DNA from: Mesorhizobium australicum WSM2073
Lineage (GTDB): Bacteria > Pseudomonadota > Alphaproteobacteria > Rhizobiales > Rhizobiaceae
Direction of reading: 5' to 3'
Assembly (NCBI RefSeq): GCF_000230995.2
Contig: NC_019973.1
Coordinates: forward strand, 5,532,001-5,596,000
DNA length: 64,000 bases
The position numbers and the translations under genes are program-made. A model generated the notes under the pieces. That model did no database searches and was not told the DNA's origin. It saw only the letters and a list, made by a program, of their open reading frames with translations. Positions 18,169-25,157 of the stretch are shown here, piece after piece; position 1 is the first letter of the stretch; each line of letters starts with the position of its first letter.

Positions 18169-18971
18169 TGTTGGGCATCGTGCCCGCTGCCGGACGCGGC
18201 AGCCGCATTCAACCGCTCGGCTTCTCGAAGGAGTTGCTGCCGGTCGGCAGCAGGATCGACGGACAGACCGAACGTCCCTGCGCCGTGAGCGAGTATCTGG
18301 TACGGCGCATGGTCCAGGCCGGCGTCGACAAGATTTGCTTCATCATCGGATCGGGCAAATCCGACATCCTCGAATATTATGCCGCCGGCTACGGTGAGGC
18401 GGCAGCGCTCTTCGTGGTGCAGCCTCAACCCGTCGGTCTCTGCGATGCGATTTTCCGGGCAGCGCCCCTCGTCGCGCCCGACGAGGTCGTCCTCGTCGGC
18501 CTTCCAGACACTATCTGGTTTCCCGAGGACGGCTTCTGTCACTTGCCTGACGATCAGCTTTCATTTCTGCTCTTCCCGGTGGATAGCCCGGAATTCTTCG
18601 ACGCCGTCGTTACCGATGATGACGAGCGGGTGATCGAAATCCAGGTCAAGCGGCAGGACGCCGCCACGAACTGGGTTTGGGGTGCGTTCAAGATGCCCGG
18701 CCATATCCTGCATCGGCTTGCGGCACTCTGGCGCGAGCGGGATGGTCGTGACGAATATATCGGCACGTTGATCAACGCCTACCTTGCGGGCGGGGGTGTG
18801 GCCTATGGTGTCAAGGCAGGGTCCGCTTATGTCGATGTCGGTACATTCAATGGGTATCGCACAGCTCTGCGGTTGCTTGAAAACGGCGTCCCGTCAGCTC
18901 ATCACCAGCCCGCAACGATCATGCCCGGCGCGCATTCGCATGTGCCTGTCGTTCCGGGTGAAGGAGCCTGA
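18168..18971 (+). CDS. Sugar-phosphate nucleotidyltransferase
   Basis: 267 residues. N-terminal nucleotide-binding signature PAAGRGSRIQPLGFSKELLP, the pattern of glucose-1-phosphate thymidylyl/uridylyltransferases, then VVQPQPVGLCDAIF and LVGLPDTIWFPE (metal-binding Asp) and a product-site AGSAYVDVGTFNGY. Expected to make an NDP-sugar in the cytoplasm for the cluster's glycosyltransferases. The base and sugar specificity cannot be told from sequence. Confidence 0.87.
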   Translation: MLGIVPAAGRGSRIQPLGFSKELLPVGSRIDGQTERPCAVSEYLVRRMVQAGVDKICFIIGSGKSDILEYYAAGYGEAAALFVVQPQPVGLCDAIFRAAPLVAPDEVVLVGLPDTIWFPEDGFCHLPDDQLSFLLFPVDSPEFFDAVVTDDDERVIEIQVKRQDAATNWVWGAFKMPGHILHRLAALWRERDGRDEYIGTLINAYLAGGGVAYGVKAGSAYVDVGTFNGYRTALRLLENGVPSAHHQPATIMPGAHSHVPVVPGEGA

Positions 18972-18973
18972 CC

Positions 18974-19735
18974 ATGTTGCATTCCCATGCCGAAATCCGC
19001 CGGCGCATCGACGCGCTCGGCCCGTGGTTCCACAATATGGACCTGGCCGGCGTCGAAACCGCGCCCGACCACTTTCTCGGCAACTACCCGCTGATCAAAT
19101 GGCGCAAATTCGCCGATGCCATACCCGCTGATCTGACCGGCAAGACCGTGCTGGATATTGGCTGCAATGCCGGCTTCTACTCGATCGAGATGAAACGGCG
19201 AGGCGCCGCCCGTGTCCTCGGGATCGATTTCGACGAGGCCTATCTGGCGCAGGCCCGCTTTGCCGCCGAGATCGCGGACTGTGATATCGAATTCCAGAAG
19301 TTGTCGGTCTACGACGTCGGTGCCCTGCGCGAGACATTCGATGTCGTGCTGTTCATGGGGGTGCTTTACCATCTGCGCCACCCCTTGCTCGCACTCGACC
19401 TGATCCGTGAGCACGTCGCCGGCGACCTGTTGATCTTTCAGTCCATGCAGCGCGGCAGCAAGGACCTGCCCGCGTTGGAAGAAAACTATCATTTCTGGAC
19501 GCATGATCTGTTCGACCAGCCGGAATTTCCCAAGCTGCATTTCATCGAACACCGCTATGCCGACGATCCGACCAACTGGTGGATACCGAACCGGGCCTGC
19601 ACCGAAGCGATGCTGCGCAGCGCCGGTTTCGAGATCGTTCTGCATCCCGAGCAGGAGGTCTATTTCTGCCGCGCTGCCGGCGATCCGGCCGGCGGTGGCG
19701 CGATATATCCGTCGAAAGGAAAGCTCCATGATTGA
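18974..19735 (+). CDS. SAM-dependent methyltransferase (CmoB-like)
   Basis: 253 residues, two bases after the previous stop. Motif I VLDIGCNAGFYSIEMKRRGA (about 57-76), motif II VLGIDFDEAYLAQA and LFMGVLYHLRHPLLAL. The sequence around WFHNMDLAGVET and the PTNWWIPNRACTEAMLRSAGF block resemble CmoB-type methyltransferases, but the context argues for a glycan or cyclitol acceptor. I recall a TIGRFAMs family named after Ramlibacter Rta_06860 for such proteins, unverified here. Overlaps the next gene by eight bases. Confidence 0.85.
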   Translation: MLHSHAEIRRRIDALGPWFHNMDLAGVETAPDHFLGNYPLIKWRKFADAIPADLTGKTVLDIGCNAGFYSIEMKRRGAARVLGIDFDEAYLAQARFAAEIADCDIEFQKLSVYDVGALRETFDVVLFMGVLYHLRHPLLALDLIREHVAGDLLIFQSMQRGSKDLPALEENYHFWTHDLFDQPEFPKLHFIEHRYADDPTNWWIPNRACTEAMLRSAGFEIVLHPEQEVYFCRAAGDPAGGGAIYPSKGKLHD

Positions 19736-20660
19736 AGCCGCGATGATCTGGAACGAGCCCAACAACAAATCGCATTGGGACCCCGAGCTCGACCCCGATT
19801 GGAGCCGCTTTGCCAGGATGGCAGTCCTGTCGGCGGACGCGATCGCATCCGAGAACCCGGCTCTGACAAAAATGCTTGGCGGCATCTCGCCGATAGACCC
19901 CGGCTTTATCACGCGCATGAAGGAATTCGGCGTGCTGGACCATGTTGACGCCGTCGCTGTTCACGGCTTTCCCCTCGACTGGAACCTGTGGCAAATTCAG
20001 GAATGGCCGCAGAAGATCGGTGAGATCGCGACCGTCACCGACCTCCCCATCTGGGTCAGCGAGGTCGGCGTATCGACCTTCGGGGCCGAGGAAATACAGG
20101 TCTGGGGGCTCAAGCGCACCGCCGAATTGCTGCTCGGCAACGCACCGCGAATCCAGTGGTACAGCCTCTATGACCTTCCGCGCGAATGGGAAGCAACGAC
20201 GCGGCACCGCGAGGCGGAGGGATCTTCCTATTACCGCCATTTCCACATGGGGCTGCTGCGCCAGGACGGTACGCCAAAACCGGCGCTGGAAGAATTCCTA
20301 CGCTACACACCCGCAATGGGCCTGGTGCAGTGGTTTCATTTCGAGGACCCGCGGCTGGACGATGCCGTCGCCTGGATGAAGCGGCTCGGCGTGACCAATA
20401 TGCGCACGGGGCTTTCCTGGGCCGATAGCTTCAGGCCGAATGCGTTGGACTGGTTCGACCGACAGATGGAAGCACTCGCCGCTTTCGACGTCACGGTCAC
20501 CTTCTGCTTCACGCCCGAGCATCGCGGAATGATGCCTCACCACACCAGCCCTCCGCTGGTACCCGAGGAATTCGCCGAGTTCTGTGCAACGATGATCCGC
20601 CGCTACGCGCCCGGCATGACGTCCGCCTCGCTCCCGACGCAGCGGGCCTCGGCTGCGTGA
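19728..20660 (+). CDS. Clan GH-A glycoside-hydrolase-like protein with circularly permuted barrel order
   Basis: 310 residues; ATG 19728 with AAGGA upstream, overlapping the methyltransferase stop. The protein begins almost directly with IWNEPNNKSHW, the acid/base segment that normally ends barrel strand 4, then GGISPIDP, VAVHGFPLDW, WVSEVGVSTFGAEE (nucleophile strand 7) and IQWYSLYDLP (strand 8). The C-terminal third, GLVQWFHF, TNMRTGLSWADS, VTVTFCFTPE, reads like strands 1-3. All eight strands therefore seem present in permuted order. No signal peptide, so it would act in the cytoplasm, perhaps as a transglycosylase or in editing. Similar proteins are often labelled beta-xylosidase. Confidence 0.75.
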   Translation: MIEAAMIWNEPNNKSHWDPELDPDWSRFARMAVLSADAIASENPALTKMLGGISPIDPGFITRMKEFGVLDHVDAVAVHGFPLDWNLWQIQEWPQKIGEIATVTDLPIWVSEVGVSTFGAEEIQVWGLKRTAELLLGNAPRIQWYSLYDLPREWEATTRHREAEGSSYYRHFHMGLLRQDGTPKPALEEFLRYTPAMGLVQWFHFEDPRLDDAVAWMKRLGVTNMRTGLSWADSFRPNALDWFDRQMEALAAFDVTVTFCFTPEHRGMMPHHTSPPLVPEEFAEFCATMIRRYAPGMTSASLPTQRASAA

Positions 20661-20667
20661 GGCTCTC

Positions 20668-20793
20668 ATGCGACCCGGTCCGCGATCATCGGAGGCACTG
20701 ACCGAAGTCAAGGCTCTCGGCCCCTTCGAGATCGGCACCAGGTCGTGCGCAACCGCCTGCGCCCATCCCGCACCATGGCTCGGCCGGCCATGA
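20668..20793 (+). CDS. Possible 41-residue leader or small protein
   Basis: A short open frame, ATG seven bases after the previous stop, whose TGA overlaps the ATG of the following glycosyltransferase (ATGA). The product is MRPGPRSSEALTEVKALGPF followed by a Cys/Ala/Pro-rich tail. No good ribosome site. It may only serve translational coupling across the gap, or may be chance. Confidence 0.3.
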   Translation: MRPGPRSSEALTEVKALGPFEIGTRSCATACAHPAPWLGRP

Positions 20794-21854
20794 CGCTCAC
20801 CGTCCTCAACGTCGCCTATCCCCTCGCGCCTGTCGGACCGGATGCGGTCGGGGGTGCCGAACAGGTCCTGTCGATGCTCGATCGGGCACTGGTCGGCGCG
20901 GGTCATCGGTCTATCGTCGTCGGCTGCCGGGGCTCCAGCGCGAGCGGCACGCTTGTGGAAATTCCGGCGGAAGGCGGCGTACTCGACGAGGTGGCGAAGA
21001 GCCGCGCGCAGCAGGCTCATCGAACCGCGATCGCCGCTGCCCGCGCCAGGTGGCCGATCAATGTGGTTCATCTGCATGGCATCGATTTCGATGCCTATCT
21101 GCCCGACGATGGCCCGACCTTGGTGACCCTTCACCTGCCGCTGGACTGGTATCCGGCCGGGGCCTTGCAGCCGACGCGCGACGACCTGTGGCTTCATGCA
21201 GTCTCGGCCGCCCAGCAGAAAACCGCGCCACCCGGCGCCAAACTGGCCCCGCCAATTCCGAATGGAGTAGACATAGAGGCGCTCAGCCTGCTGCAGCCGA
21301 AGCGCGACTTCGCACTGGTCCTGAGCCGCATCTGCCCGGAAAAGGGCATCCACCTGGCGCTGGACGCGGCCAAGCAGGCAGGTGTACCGCTGGTTGTCGG
21401 CGGTAAGGTCTATCCCTATGAAACGCACACGCGTTACTTTCACGACGAGGTCCAACCTCGCCTCGATGGCCGCCGCCGCTTTCTTGGTCCGCTCGGTTTC
21501 ACCGCCAAGCGGCGCTTTCTCAACGCAGCACGCTGTCTGGTCATCCCGAGCCTTGCCGCCGAGACCAGCTCCCTTGTCGCCATGGAGGCGCTGGCCTGCG
21601 GCACACCGGTGATCGCCTTTCCGAATGGTGCGCTTCCGGACGTGATCGAGCACGGCAAGACCGGTTTTCTCGTCAATACGATCGACGAGATGGCACAAGC
21701 CATCGTTGCGGCGTCAAGCCTGGACGCCGAGACATGCCGCGCCGAGGCGCGACGGCGGTTCTCGCTGGAGCGAATGATCTCGTCTTACATGGATGCCTAT
21801 CAGGCGCTGGCGCGACTTGGCACCGATGCCGGGCGCCTCGCCGTCACGCCGTGA
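20790..21854 (+). CDS. GT4-type glycosyltransferase
   Basis: 354 residues from ATG 20790; in-frame alternatives at 20745 and 20775 add residues outside the family. N-terminal strand TVLNVAYPLAPVGPDAVGGAEQ with the Gly-rich acceptor loop, HLHGIDFDAYLP, NGVDIEAL, LSRICPEKGIHLALDAAKQAG and donor site AAETSSLVAMEALACGTPVIAF (E-x7-E-like). Retaining GT-B enzyme, soluble. It is distinct from the other GT4 at 7661-8761. Confidence 0.85.
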   Translation: MTLTVLNVAYPLAPVGPDAVGGAEQVLSMLDRALVGAGHRSIVVGCRGSSASGTLVEIPAEGGVLDEVAKSRAQQAHRTAIAAARARWPINVVHLHGIDFDAYLPDDGPTLVTLHLPLDWYPAGALQPTRDDLWLHAVSAAQQKTAPPGAKLAPPIPNGVDIEALSLLQPKRDFALVLSRICPEKGIHLALDAAKQAGVPLVVGGKVYPYETHTRYFHDEVQPRLDGRRRFLGPLGFTAKRRFLNAARCLVIPSLAAETSSLVAMEALACGTPVIAFPNGALPDVIEHGKTGFLVNTIDEMAQAIVAASSLDAETCRAEARRRFSLERMISSYMDAYQALARLGTDAGRLAVTP

Positions 21855-22843
21855 GCGAGCCTGTGTTGCGCGGTCAGATCATCGATGATCCGGCGCAATT
21901 CGATGCGCTTGCGACGGATTGGTGGGGACTGTGGGAGCAGAGTTCCTCGGCGACGCCGTTTCAATCTCCTGCGTGGCTGGTGCCATGGTGGCGCACATTC
22001 GGGCCCGGCGACCTGGCGACGGTCGCGGTCTGGCGCGGAAGCGACCTGATAGGGCTAGCGCCGCTTTATCTAGAGCACCGAACCGCCGGCTCGAAACTGC
22101 TTCCGGTCGGCATTTCGCTCAGCGACTATCTGGATATCCTGTGTGTTCCCGGCACCGAAGACCAGGTCGCGGCCATTGTTGCCGAAAAGATCCTCTCGGT
22201 CGGCTGGTCGCAGTGGATCCTGTCGGATTTGCCTGAAGGCGGCGCCGGTCTTGCGATTGCGCATCCCGATCTGAAGGCGGGGCGGCCAGCCGCTCATGGT
22301 GCTTGCCCCGTGCTCGCCATCGCCGGAGACGATACCCTTGCAGGCTGTGTACCCTCCCGGCGCCGGCGCCAGTTGCGACGGGCGCGGCAGGCCGCATCCA
22401 GACGCGGCCGGATCGCGTTGTCGTCGGCACGGGGCGATCCCCAAACCTTCCTCGATCAGTTGATCCGCCTGCACGACGCGCGCTGGGCCGGACACGGAGG
22501 TGGCGTGTTGGCCGACGCGGCTGCAGAGGAATTCCACAGGCGCTCACTTCCCTTGCTCGACGCTCGCGGCCTGGTCCGATGCTGGCTTTTGGCAATCGAT
22601 GGCAGGACGGTCGGGGCCTATTACGGCTTCCACCATCGCGGTCGTGCCTATGCCTATCTCGGGGGCTTCGACCCCGCCTATGCCGAAGAGAGCCCAGGGG
22701 CGATCCTGATCGGCCACGCGATCGCGGAATCGATCCGCGAAGGTGCGCGCGAGTTCGATTTCCTGCGCGGCCAGGAAGCCTACAAATATGGCTGGGGCGC
22801 CATCGACAGGTGGACGATGCGCAGGGTCTGGACGCGGAGTTGA
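21851..22843 (+). CDS. CelD/BcsL-type acyltransferase (GNAT/FemAB fold)
   Basis: 330 residues; GTG start overlapping the previous TGA by four bases. N-terminal TPFQSPAWLVPWWRTFGPGD and VAVWRGSDLIGLAPLYLE, and C-terminal AYAYLGGFDPAYAEESPGAIL and FDFLRGQEAYKYGWG are typical of the double-GNAT 'acetyltransferase involved in cellulose biosynthesis' group found in many polysaccharide clusters. It probably adds an acetyl or aminoacyl group to the glycan. No membrane segment. Confidence 0.85.
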   Translation: MSEPVLRGQIIDDPAQFDALATDWWGLWEQSSSATPFQSPAWLVPWWRTFGPGDLATVAVWRGSDLIGLAPLYLEHRTAGSKLLPVGISLSDYLDILCVPGTEDQVAAIVAEKILSVGWSQWILSDLPEGGAGLAIAHPDLKAGRPAAHGACPVLAIAGDDTLAGCVPSRRRRQLRRARQAASRRGRIALSSARGDPQTFLDQLIRLHDARWAGHGGGVLADAAAEEFHRRSLPLLDARGLVRCWLLAIDGRTVGAYYGFHHRGRAYAYLGGFDPAYAEESPGAILIGHAIAESIREGAREFDFLRGQEAYKYGWGAIDRWTMRRVWTRS

Positions 22844-22847
22844 TACC

Positions 22848-23894
22848 ATGCCTGCAACCAAGCCAAAATCCGCTCCGCGCCGCACTACGATCAGATCGGC
22901 TGTTGAAGACTGCATGGCGGATGGTGTCTGCGCCGAAGCAGTCGTCGCCAGGCTGGCGCTTCACCTGCAGACGGGGATCAGGGCGGCGGACCTGGCAAAG
23001 ATCGTGCTGGATATCGTTCCGTCGAATGCGCGAGACGCGGAAAGGCTGCAAGAGGTAGCCGGGTTGCTTCGCCGCAAGCCAGATATCTTTGCCACATTGC
23101 GAGCGACGGGAGCGGCCGTTCGGCACACACGCGACGACGGGGAGACCGGTGCCGCCGTCGTCACGCGGCTGGCCTCGAGCTTCGATGCGGCGGCAGCGAT
23201 TTCGGAGACAGCAAGTGTCCAGCTCGCATCCCTAGGGGATGAGGAAAGGCTCTCGGCCACGACCGACGAAGTCGTCGCCTGGCTCAAGCAGCAGGACTTC
23301 TCCGGAACCCGCCGGGATATTCTGGACATTGGTTGTGGCATCGGCCGTTTCGAGCATGCGCTTTCCAACTCCTTCAACCGCATGATCGGCATCGATATAT
23401 CCTCGCGGATGATCTCCATCGCCTCCGAACGGTGCGCCGCGCTGGGCAATGTCGAGTTGCGGCAAACCTCCGGTCTCGATTTGAGCGAATTCGACGACGG
23501 CAGTTTCGATTGCGTGCTGGCGGTCGACAGCTTTCCTTATCTGGTTCTGGCGGGCATGGCCGAGGGGCATTTCGATGAGATCGCACGCGTTCTGAAACGG
23601 CCTGGCTGGCTCGCCTTGCTGAACTATTCCTATCGCGGATCGCTTTCGTGGGACCGCGCTGATGTCGGCCGCCTGGCGGAAGCTCACCAAATGCGGGTCG
23701 TCATCAATGGCGAGAAGCCGTTTCGGTCATGGGATGGCGAGGCTTTCCTACTTGCTCGAGGCGGCGGAACATTACTGCGCGCCGCCAGTTCGGACGTCGA
23801 ACCAGAGGCGCCGAAGATCGGCACCGACCCGAAGGAGGAAATCATGGCACCCGGCGCCAAGAAACATCGGCCGCGTGAAGCAGCACGGCGATGA
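22848..23894 (+). CDS. Class I SAM-dependent methyltransferase with N-terminal extension
   Basis: 348 residues. Residues 1-130 are a helical region without recognised motifs (AEAVVARLALHLQTGIRAADLA). The methyltransferase core follows: ILDIGCGIGRFEHALS (motif I), MIGIDISSRMISIASER (motif II), FDDGSFDCVLAVDSFPYLV and EIARVLKRPGWLALLNYSYRG. The last 16 residues are encoded across a strong ribosome site and an ATG at 23844, suggesting that a further small gene begins inside its 3' end. Acceptor unknown. Confidence 0.85.
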   Translation: MPATKPKSAPRRTTIRSAVEDCMADGVCAEAVVARLALHLQTGIRAADLAKIVLDIVPSNARDAERLQEVAGLLRRKPDIFATLRATGAAVRHTRDDGETGAAVVTRLASSFDAAAAISETASVQLASLGDEERLSATTDEVVAWLKQQDFSGTRRDILDIGCGIGRFEHALSNSFNRMIGIDISSRMISIASERCAALGNVELRQTSGLDLSEFDDGSFDCVLAVDSFPYLVLAGMAEGHFDEIARVLKRPGWLALLNYSYRGSLSWDRADVGRLAEAHQMRVVINGEKPFRSWDGEAFLLARGGGTLLRAASSDVEPEAPKIGTDPKEEIMAPGAKKHRPREAARR

Positions 23895-24000
23895 GCGCGG
23901 GCTGGACCGCAATCTCGTCAAGTCCGATCAATATCAGGATCATGCCGCCGACCAGGCGCCGAAGAACGCCGTCACCCCATGTCCTTTGCCTGCAGCGTAA
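23844..24000 (+). pseudogene. Possible small gene, frame-disrupted (or GTG-started at 23875)
   Basis: AAGGAGG at 23832-23838 is placed ideally for ATG 23844, but that frame (MAPGAKKHRPREAARR) ends after 16 residues with the upstream methyltransferase frame. Another frame continues from GTG 23875 as VKQHGDERGLDRNLVKSDQY and then a short acidic tail to TAA at 24000. Together they look like one small hydrophilic protein interrupted by a one-base shift near 23875, or a 41-residue gene starting at the GTG. No family recognised. Confidence 0.4.
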
Positions 24001-24050
24001 GGCCAAGGAAATAAAGCTGTGCAAGGATTGGCGGCAACCCTGCCGGCGGC

Positions 24051-24071
24051 GGACATCGCCTTGTAATGTCC
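24051..24071 (+). terminator. Possible hairpin at end of operon 2
   Basis: GGACAT (24051-24056) and ATGTCC (24066-24071) form a six-base stem with a nine-base loop, extendable with one mismatch; only a weak T run follows (GTTTGTC). It lies between the end of operon 2 and the second NepR-like gene. Confidence 0.3.
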
Positions 24072-24124
24072 GGCGTTTGTCACCACACTAAAGTCAGGGA
24101 CTGCTGGTTATCAAGAGAATATGG

Positions 24125-24301
24125 ATGTCTCATTCGAGCGACGATACCGCGGACCCGCAATTCGGTCTGGCCATGGATCAGGAGATCACTTCTCTCCTGG
24201 ACGCCATAGAGCAGGAAAAAATTCCAGACCGGCTAACCAGGCTGGCCATGGAGTTGCAAAACGCGCTGGTTGAGAAACGTCGACGTGACGTGCAGAACTG
24301 A
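24125..24301 (+). CDS. NepR-like anti-sigma factor, second copy
   Basis: 58 residues, too short for most gene finders. Segment EKIPDRLTRLAMELQNALVE matches the NepR core helix (PIPDRxxxLxxxLxxAL), and the N-terminus is acidic (SHSSDDTADP). The 5' side has only a weak purine-rich ribosome site, and I saw no GGAAC promoter before it. Its stop abuts the stop of the convergent EcfG-like sigma gene (24302), so the antagonist and probable target are tail to tail instead of in the usual nepR-ecfG operon. Confidence 0.75.
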   Translation: MSHSSDDTADPQFGLAMDQEITSLLDAIEQEKIPDRLTRLAMELQNALVEKRRRDVQN

Positions 24302-24865
24302 TTATCTGCGGCTGTCACCCTCCATATCGAGTTGACCATCCGATAGATGATTTCGTCTTTCGATTAGTGTCTGCAACGAACTCTCCCCAAGCAACTCGAG
24401 AATATTGGCGCGGGCACGGTTCAGCCGACTTTTTACCGTCCCCACCGCGCAGCCGCATATCTCGGCCGTTTCTTCATAACTCACCCCCAGAACGCCAATC
24501 AGCATCAGAACCTCGCGTTGGTGTTCCGGTAACTTTTGTATGGCGGCGTGGACTTCCTTGCTTTGAACGCTCCATTCCTGGGTGGCTTCCGAAATCGGTC
24601 GGGACGATGCGCAGTCGAGCAGGCCTGGCGCTTCCCGGGCAGCGATCTTGACCCGGGTGTAGTACGTGTTGCGCATGATGGTGAAGAGCCACGACTTCAT
24701 GCGTGTGCCGGGTTCGAACTTGTCGATGTTGGCGAGACCCTTGGTCAGTGTCTCCTGTACCAGATCGTCGGCATCGTCGGGGACGCGGCAGAAGGTGCGC
24801 GCGAAAGCCCGCATGGCGGGTATGAGCTCAACGATGGAAACTTCATTGGTTTCTTGGTCGGCCAA
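24302..24865 (-). CDS. EcfG-like ECF sigma factor
   Basis: 187 residues. Region 2: MRAFARTFCRVPDDADDLVQ, with GTRMKSWLFTIMRNTYYTR for -10 recognition. Region 4: LPEHQREVLMLIGVLGVSYE and GCAVGTVKSRLNRARANILE as helix-turn-helix. The start is placed at TTG 24865 because GGAGG lies seven bases upstream; an upstream in-frame TTG at 24886 is the alternative. Predicted to read GGAAC-N16-CGTT promoters, like those around it. A near-match to that promoter upstream (24933-24957) would allow autoregulation. Genes in these genomes often have several EcfG paralogues. Confidence 0.9.
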   Translation of the reverse strand: MADQETNEVSIVELIPAMRAFARTFCRVPDDADDLVQETLTKGLANIDKFEPGTRMKSWLFTIMRNTYYTRVKIAAREAPGLLDCASSRPISEATQEWSVQSKEVHAAIQKLPEHQREVLMLIGVLGVSYEETAEICGCAVGTVKSRLNRARANILELLGESSLQTLIERRNHLSDGQLDMEGDSRR

Positions 24866-24932
24866 AATGTAGCCTCCGGATGACAATGGTCCAGCTCCCA
24901 GAAGAAGAGTGTATGAACGCAGCCCCTGCTAA

Positions 24933-24957
24933 ATGCATGGAAGTTTGGTTCGTTCCT
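24933..24957 (-). promoter_or_regulatory. Weak EcfG-type promoter, GGAAC-N16-CATT
   Basis: GGAAC (24957-24953) and CATT (24936-24933) are 16 bases apart, upstream of the sigma gene. The central G of the -10 element is replaced, so this is the poorest of the set. Confidence 0.35.
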
Positions 24958-25081
24958 CGCGCTGAAGACAACTCTTCAGAAATTCCGCGCAGCGGGGGCA
25001 TCTTACCCAATCGGCCCATGCCGTCGCCGCGATAGGGATGTCGCCTTGGGCGATGCACGCGCGCGCGCCGGTTCTTTCACG

Positions 25082-25106
25082 GGAACAAAGCCGCGCACCG
25101 GCAGTT
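25082..25106 (+). promoter_or_regulatory. EcfG-type promoter of catalase gene, GGAAC-N16-AGTT
   Basis: GGAAC (25082-25086) and AGTT (25103-25106), 16-base spacing, about 50 bases before the catalase ATG. Catalases are classic general-stress targets. Confidence 0.6.
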
Positions 25107-25157
25107 TGACCTCCTGAGTACTTCCACCCCCCTCCGGCATCAAAACGAGGATATGTC

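Noticed and set aside
23895..24091. Plus-strand frame with Arg/Pro/Ser-rich product after operon 2
   Set aside because: Composition is like a shadow frame and no ribosome site; kept only the frame 23875-24000.
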